Below are positions 59,417-64,000 of a DNA stretch of 64,000 nt, piece after piece. Position numbers and translations under genes: made by a program. Origin of the DNA: Lysobacter capsici (GTDB taxonomy: Bacteria > Pseudomonadota > Gammaproteobacteria > Xanthomonadales > Xanthomonadaceae); assembly GCF_014779555.2 (NCBI RefSeq), contig NZ_CP094357.1:5580001-5644000 (forward strand). Reading direction: 5' to 3'. The first letter of the stretch is position 1. Every line of letters begins with the position of its first letter. The notes beneath the pieces are model-generated. The model did no database searches. It was not told the origin of the DNA and saw only the letters and a list, made by a program, of their open reading frames with translations.

Positions 59417-60121
59417 TTACAGCGCGCTGCGCGGCGGCAAGGTCCAGTCGATCTCGGGCTGGCCTTGCTTGGACAGGTACTCGTTGGCGGCGGAGAAATG
59501 CCCGCAGCCGATGAAGCCGCGGTGCGCCGACAACGGCGAGGGATGCGGCGCCTTGAGCACGCGATGCCGGCGCGGGTCGATTACCTTGCCCTTGGCCTGG
59601 GCATAGCTGCCCCACAGCAGGAACACCAGGCCTTCGCGCTCGCGATTGAGCACATCGACCACGTGATCGGTGAAGCCTTCCCAACCCTTGCCCTGATGCG
59701 CGCCGGCGCGGCCTTCTTCGACCGTCAGCACGGCGTTGAGCAACAGCACGCCGCGATGCGCCCACGGCATCAGATAGCCGTGATCGGGCCGGGTGATGCC
59801 GAGGTCGCGGTGGATTTCCTTGAAGATGTTGTCGAGCGACGGCGGCACCGACACGCCGGGCAGCACCGAGAAGCACAGGCCGTGGGCCTGGCCGTAACCG
59901 TGGTACGGGTCCTGGCCGAGGATCACCACTTTCACCTGATCGAACGGCGTGGCGTCGAACGCGGCGAAGATCTGCGGCCCCGGCGGGAAGATCCGCGCGC
60001 CCGCGGCCTTGCGCTCGCGCAGGAAGGCCGACAACGCCTGCATGTCGTCGCGCGCGAACCAGTCGCCGACGCGCTGCTTCCACGAGGGTTCGAGTTTGAT
60101 GCCGCGGTCGCCGTCGCTCAT
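59417..60121 (-). CDS. ung: Uracil-DNA glycosylase, family 1
   Basis: A 234-residue enzyme of the normal length. The catalytic motif [17 protein letters not shown] (about residues 69-85) and the DNA-intercalation motif [11 protein letters not shown] (about 191-201) are complete. It removes uracil from DNA, starting base-excision repair in the cytoplasm. Its start codon overlaps the stop of the upstream response regulator (ATGA), an unusual partner. Confidence 0.96.
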   Translation of the reverse strand: MSDGDRGIKLEPSWKQRVGDWFARDDMQALSAFLRERKAAGARIFPPGPQIFAAFDATPFDQVKVVILGQDPYHGYGQAHGLCFSVLPGVSVPPSLDNIFKEIHRDLGITRPDHGYLMPWAHRGVLLLNAVLTVEEGRAGAHQGKGWEGFTDHVVDVLNREREGLVFLLWGSYAQAKGKVIDPRRHRVLKAPHPSPLSAHRGFIGCGHFSAANEYLSKQGQPEIDWTLPPRSAL

Positions 60122-60975
60122 GCCGTCACCGCCGCGACCGGTTCGGACAGCCGCGCCAGGCGCAGCTGGAACAAGGTCTTGGTCACCAGCAGGCGCTCCT
60201 CGATCGGCTTGAGCACCAGGTCGTTGGCGCCGGCGCGCAGCAATTCGCTCTGGTTGTCGCGATTGGCGTCGCCGGTCATCACCAGCACCGGCAGACGCCG
60301 CTTGCCGTAGCCGAAGTCGTTGCGCAGTCGCGCGAGCAGGTCCTTGCCGCCCAACTCGCCCTTCAGGTAAACGTCGGTCAGCACCAGATCGGCGCCGGCA
60401 TCGCCGCCGTCGCGGCCGCTGGCGCGGTGCGCTTCCAGATGCTCCAGCGCTTCTTCCACGCCGATGAAATGCAGCACCTGCAGCGCATGGCGTTCGAGCA
60501 TGCGCTTGGTCGCGACCGCGACCACCCGGCTGTCTTCGACGTACAGCACGCGCGCGCCCGGAATCGCCTGCGGCTGCACGTAGCCGCGGATGAATTCGGC
60601 CAGCGCGCTGGGGCCGAGCGATTTGTCGAAATAATCGGTGACGTCCTCGGTGAAACGGCGCGCTTCCAGATGCGCCTGGGCGTCGCCGGACACCACGATC
60701 ACCGGTACGTAGGCCTGCGTGGCCGCCTCGCGCACGGCGCGCGCGAGCGCGATGCCGTCGCCGTCGGGCAGGACCAGCGCGGTGGTGACCAGATCGACCT
60801 CGCCGTGATCGAGCGCGACCCGCGCCTCGATGATGCTGCCGCACTGGACGATGCGCGCATTGGGCAATTCGCGCAGCAACACGTCGGCGATGAGCTTGCG
60901 AACCAGTTTGGAACCGTCGACCACCATCACGCGGGGCGAGGTGTTATCGAAGTGGCGAAGATTCTGGCTGTGCAT
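60118..60975 (-). CDS. Double-receiver response regulator, first receiver degenerate
   Basis: A 285-residue protein from ATG 60975 (GTG 60987 is possible). Two CheY-like domains and no output domain. Receiver 1 (about 12-125) has V-V-D-G where two acidic residues are usual, and [11 protein letters not shown] with Ala at the phospho-acceptor position, so it cannot be phosphorylated normally. Receiver 2 (about 140-265) is complete: V-E-D-S, L-T-D-V-Y-L, V-M-T-G-D and L-K-P. It is translationally coupled to ung. It may relay or titrate phosphate; the cognate kinase is not in the window. Confidence 0.88.
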   Translation of the reverse strand: MHSQNLRHFDNTSPRVMVVDGSKLVRKLIADVLLRELPNARIVQCGSIIEARVALDHGEVDLVTTALVLPDGDGIALARAVREAATQAYVPVIVVSGDAQAHLEARRFTEDVTDYFDKSLGPSALAEFIRGYVQPQAIPGARVLYVEDSRVVAVATKRMLERHALQVLHFIGVEEALEHLEAHRASGRDGGDAGADLVLTDVYLKGELGGKDLLARLRNDFGYGKRRLPVLVMTGDANRDNQSELLRAGANDLVLKPIEERLLVTKTLFQLRLARLSEPVAAVTA

Positions 60976-60987
60976 ACGTGTGGACAA

Positions 60988-61373
60988 TACCGTCTCGGCG
61001 ACGCGGAACAGGCGGGGCGCGGAGCGCCTGCGCGGAACCGAGTGAGGATCATGCGGGGGAGCACGATTCTAGGCGCAAGCGGGGTTCGATTCCGAGCCTT
61101 GCGCAACATCATGGCAACCGTGTGTCGGCGAAACCGGCCTTGTGTCGAGTTGCGGCACGCGATGGCGCGGCGGCGTGCGTGGCCGGGCGAGGCTCGATGA
61201 GGCCGGTGCGATGCAACTTCGAAACGCACACGGGCGGGCGTTTTGGCGGCGGCGGCAGGGCTAAGACCCGACGCCCTCGGACCGATCTAGACACACAGCG
61301 CATGGCGACCTGAGCGGACAGCGTCGGGGCTGAAACCCCTCTCACAAAAAGCTCGGTCGGCTCCGCGGCCGAT
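60988..61373. other. 386-bp intergenic region
   Basis: It separates the response regulator start (minus) from the ftsX end (minus). No gene is supported. At about 61319-61356 there is a fragment of the dispersed Xanthomonadaceae repeat (TCGGGGCTGAAACCCCTCTC and CACAAAAAGC), with a GGGG/CCCC mini-stem. Confidence 0.6.
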
Positions 61374-62372
61374 TCAGCCCTGCCCGGCCCGGGTCTGACG
61401 CAGGTAGTGGCCGGTCACCAGCCCCGCCCCCAGCCAGCCCAGCGCGGCGGCGCCGGCCAGGATCGCCAGCGCCGGTCCCAGCTCGAAGCCCTGCAGCTGG
61501 AAGTGACTGCCGTAACTGAGCGCGAGCGCGGTCAAGGGCTCGCGCAGGCTGTGGTCGGCCACGGTCAGCAAGGCCAGCGCGACCGCGCCGGCGGCCAGGC
61601 CGTAGCAGGCGCCCAGGTACAGGAACGGACGGCGGATGAAGCCGTCGGTGGCGCCGAGCAATTGCAGCACGCCGATTTCGTCACGCCGCGACTGGATGTC
61701 CAGGCGCACGGTATTGCCGACCACCAGCAAGGCGCCCAGGCCCAGCATCGCCGCAAGCACCCAGGCCAGGCGGCTGCCGAACCGCAGCCAGCCGTCCAGG
61801 CGCTGGCGCCAGCCGGCATCGTGCTGGACCAGATCGGCCTCGGCCAGTTGTTCCAGCGATTGCGCCAGGGCCAGTTCGTCGCCCTTGGGCGTCACCACCA
61901 GCAGGCTCGGCAGCGGGTTGCCCTCGATCGCCGACAGCGTGTCGCCCAGGCCGCTTTTCTCGCGCAGATCGGCCAGGCCTTGTTCGGGCGTGCGCAGATC
62001 GACCGCGCCGACCTCGGGCCGCGCGCGCAGTTCCTCGGCCAGGGCGCGGGCGCGTTCGAGCTTGACCTCGGGTTTGAGGAACAGGCTGATCTGGCGCGAG
62101 CGCTGCACGTCGCCGGCGAAACGTTCGACGTTGTTCAACGCCGCCCACAGCCCCAGCGGCAGCGCCAGCGCCACCGCCATCACGCCAATGGTCAGCAACG
62201 CCGCCCATGGCTTGCGCAGCAGGCGGCCGAGGCTGGCGACCAAGCTGTAGAGGTGATGATCGAGCCACGCGCCGAAACGCGACTGCGGCGCCGAATCGAT
62301 CGCGATGTCGATCTCGCGGTCGGCGCCGGGGATCGGTTCTGAAGTCGTCCCGGAAGAATTCACGCTGCTCAT
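61374..62372 (-). CDS. ftsX: Cell-division ABC transporter permease FtsX
   Basis: A 332-residue inner-membrane protein: a cytoplasmic N-terminus, TM1 at about 60-80, a periplasmic domain of about 100 residues (I-S-L-F-L-K-P-E-V), then three TM segments with the FtsX-type loop R-R-D-E-I-G-V-L-Q-L-L-G-A-T-D-G-F-I-R-R-P-F. With FtsE it activates septal peptidoglycan hydrolysis through EnvC-type partners. The ATG overlaps the ftsE stop (ATGA). Confidence 0.95.
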   Translation of the reverse strand: MSSVNSSGTTSEPIPGADREIDIAIDSAPQSRFGAWLDHHLYSLVASLGRLLRKPWAALLTIGVMAVALALPLGLWAALNNVERFAGDVQRSRQISLFLKPEVKLERARALAEELRARPEVGAVDLRTPEQGLADLREKSGLGDTLSAIEGNPLPSLLVVTPKGDELALAQSLEQLAEADLVQHDAGWRQRLDGWLRFGSRLAWVLAAMLGLGALLVVGNTVRLDIQSRRDEIGVLQLLGATDGFIRRPFLYLGACYGLAAGAVALALLTVADHSLREPLTALALSYGSHFQLQGFELGPALAILAGAAALGWLGAGLVTGHYLRQTRAGQG

Positions 62373-63055
62373 TCGGCCAGGTCCTCGGGCGCGATATCGT
62401 CCACCAGGCGGCCGTGGTTCAACACCAGCACGCGCTTGCGCATGCGCTTGACCAACGCGAGATCGTGGCTGGCGACCAGCACGCTGGTGCCGCGCTCGGG
62501 CAAGGACTGGAACAAGGTCATGATTTCGGCCGACAGGGTCGGGTCGAGGTTGCCGGTGGGTTCGTCGGCGACCAACAGCCGCGGCTCGCCGATGATCGCG
62601 CGCGCGATCCCCACCCGCTGTTGTTCGCCGGCCGACAATTCGCCCGGCAGCGCGGTCGCGCGCGCGCCCAGGCCGACTTTCTCCAGGGTCGTGCGCACGC
62701 GCCGGCCGATGTCGGCGCGGCGCAGGCCGCGCAGCAACAGCGGCAGGGCCACGTTGTCGGCGACGCTGCGATCGGCGAGCAGGCGATGGTCTTGAAACAC
62801 CACCCCGACCTCGCGCCGGTGCAGGGCGATGCGACGCCCGCCGACCTTGAGCAGATTTCGTTCGCCGAACAGCACCGCGCCGCGGCTGGGCCGCTCGCTG
62901 AGGTGGATCAGCTTGAGCAAGGTGCTTTTGCCCGCGCCGGAGTGGCCGGTCACGAACAGCATCTCGCCCGGGGCCACCTCGAAGCTGACTTCGCTCAAGG
63001 CCTCGTGGGCGCTGCTGTAGCGTTTGCTGACGTTGTCGAAGCGCAATACGGTCAT
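62369..63055 (-). CDS. ftsE: Cell-division ATP-binding protein FtsE
   Basis: A 228-residue ABC ATPase. Walker A G-H-S-G-A-G-K-S-T at about 37-45, Q-loop V-F-Q-D-H-R-L-L, signature L-S-A-G-E-Q-Q-R-V (second G of LSGGQ replaced by A, Q by E), Walker B L-L-V-A-D-E-P-T-G-N-L-D and switch His in A-S-H-D. It drives FtsX at the divisome. The two genes form a coupled operon, as in most gammaproteobacteria. Confidence 0.96.
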   Translation of the reverse strand: MTVLRFDNVSKRYSSAHEALSEVSFEVAPGEMLFVTGHSGAGKSTLLKLIHLSERPSRGAVLFGERNLLKVGGRRIALHRREVGVVFQDHRLLADRSVADNVALPLLLRGLRRADIGRRVRTTLEKVGLGARATALPGELSAGEQQRVGIARAIIGEPRLLVADEPTGNLDPTLSAEIMTLFQSLPERGTSVLVASHDLALVKRMRKRVLVLNHGRLVDDIAPEDLAE

Positions 63056-63367
63056 GGCCGGGAGTATCGCAGAGCGAATCGCCGGAAATCATCACGTTTC
63101 GGCTTTTGCGTTTGGCCTATGTTCGCGCTGCGGTCGTCGCAGCCACGCGGACGCGCATCGACGACATCGACCGGCCGCCCTCGCGGGCGCCACAGGCCGG
63201 CACCCGCTTCACGACCGCTACCACCGCCGCGCCGGGCCGCGCCGCCGCGCGCGACGCCCTGTCCACGCGGGACTCGCAACACCGCGCACGTCCGACATTG
63301 CAACGCACGCCATCGACCCGCCGGGCCGATCGGAACCGCTTGCCATCCTTCAATGGAGTCAGACGCC
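63056..63367. promoter_or_regulatory. 312-bp divergent region between ftsE and the secreted-protein gene
   Basis: It must contain the ftsEX promoter (left edge, AT-richer at about 63087-63122) and the promoter of the small secreted protein. The rest is very GC-rich with no convincing frame. Confidence 0.45.
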
Positions 63368-63808
63368 ATGCTCACGACCAAGACCTCGCTCGCCCTCGCC
63401 GCCCTGCTCGCCCTGGGCCTGCTGCCCAGCGGCGGCGCGCGCGCCGAACAGTACGACGCGCCGATCAACATCGGCACCCTCGCCTGCCCGGCCGGCTCGA
63501 CCGGTTACGGCAACGCCCGTTTCATCGTGTTTCCGTTCTTCACCAACACCGTGCCGAACTACCGCATGACGATCTGGTGCAACGCCGCGGGCAGCGGCCG
63601 TCGCGGCCACTACGAACCCGGCGTCGGCGGCGTGTTCGTGGCCTGGCCGTACGCGGGCGGTTCGTTCGGCGTGGGTTGGCCGGCCTCGCCCAATCACAGC
63701 AATCAGTATCAGTTGCTGGATGTCGACAGCGACGGCGACCTGGACGTGTTCCAGTTGCTGGAAACCTCGCCGAATACCTGGTCGGTGTTCTTGAGCCGCA
63801 CCCAATAG
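63368..63808 (+). CDS. Small secreted protein of unknown function
   Basis: A 146-residue protein from ATG 63368, with GGAG 9 bases upstream; ATG 63353 would overlap that site. A clear signal peptide (L-A-L-A-A-L-L-A-L-G-L-L-P ... A-R-A/E-Q) is followed by a 122-residue exported domain with two cysteines and, near the end, D-V-D-S-D-G-D-L-D-V-F, a VCBS/FG-GAP-like calcium loop. I do not recognise the family. A strong hairpin lies about 70 bp downstream. Confidence 0.8.
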   Translation: MLTTKTSLALAALLALGLLPSGGARAEQYDAPINIGTLACPAGSTGYGNARFIVFPFFTNTVPNYRMTIWCNAAGSGRRGHYEPGVGGVFVAWPYAGGSFGVGWPASPNHSNQYQLLDVDSDGDLDVFQLLETSPNTWSVFLSRTQ

Positions 63809-63876
63809 GCCCGGCCCGCCAATCCGAGCGCGATCGCTGCCTCGCGCATGCGCGGATTCGCGGTTCGGCTTTTGCT

Positions 63877-63904
63877 CAAGAACCCCGCGAATGCGGGGTT
63901 CTTG
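63877..63904. terminator. Bidirectional terminator-like hairpin
   Basis: A perfect 12-bp stem (CAAGAACCCCGC / GCGGGGTTCTTG) with loop GAAT. No T-run follows on the plus strand. It shares GCGAATGCGG with another copy at the window end (about 63983-63998), so it belongs to a dispersed repeat family. Confidence 0.6.
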
Positions 63905-64000
63905 CCGTGATCGGCACGAACGCGGGGCTTGTCCGTCGTTGCGCCGATCGCGGAACCGCGACGACCGGACAGCGCTCGTCATCCCGCGAATGCGGAGATC

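Overview
The window is high-GC DNA whose content points to a Lysobacter-like member of the Xanthomonadaceae. The pointers are non-ribosomal peptide synthetase (NRPS) genes, an RstAB-type two-component pair, an intact ftsE-ftsX pair, ung, a bacterial kynurenine 3-monooxygenase and Xanthomonadaceae-style dispersed palindromes. This assignment rests on gene content and base composition only. No rRNA, tRNA, CRISPR array, transposase or phage gene was seen.

Layout. (1) 1-8.2 kb: the 3' end of an NRPS operon. A truncated C-A-T-reductase synthetase is translationally coupled to an MFS exporter, followed by a decayed MbtH-like gene, a DUF6875-like protein and a kynurenine 3-monooxygenase-like flavoprotein. 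After a terminator hairpin comes a small gene with an internal 45-bp duplication and a C39-like cysteine peptidase. (2) 8.6-18.7 kb: housekeeping and accessory genes: a divergent MocR regulator/GST pair, a metallo-beta-lactamase-fold protein, a cupin, an ArsR/AHSA1 pair, two orphan genes beside apparently decayed sequence, an RstA/RstB-like two-component system, a TPR-like protein and a TetR regulator with a Fur-box-like palindrome at its promoter. (3) 18.7-25 kb: an 850-bp leader, an EntF-like single-module NRPS (C-A-T-TE) and a glycosyltransferase. (4) 25-31.7 kb: a patatin-like lipase, then a lipid A/envelope module (EptA-type phosphoethanolamine transferase and PAP2 phosphatase, divergent from a two-component system). 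(5) 31.8-38.4 kb: EcsC, a frameshifted ADP-ribosylglycohydrolase, DUF3037 plus a HipA-like kinase, azoreductase, two LysR regulators and a tautomerase. (6) 38.4-59.3 kb: a giant surface-protein locus. A 4,959-residue protein with 11 SpaA-like and 22 DUF11-like repeats ends in OmpA-like sequence. It is tightly coupled to a 1,247-residue outer-membrane beta-barrel candidate. The locus is flanked by a ribbon-helix-helix gene downstream and a divergent XRE-cupin regulator upstream. (7) 59.4-63.8 kb: ung with a double-receiver response regulator, ftsEX and a small secreted protein.

The strongest candidate for an undescribed system is the giant repeat protein plus its barrel partner. Its repeats keep a Lys/Glu/Asn pattern compatible with intramolecular isopeptide bonds and carry regularly placed cysteines. 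The DNA shows higher-order and segmental duplications, so the true copy number may differ from the assembly. Secondary candidates are the two NRPS loci.
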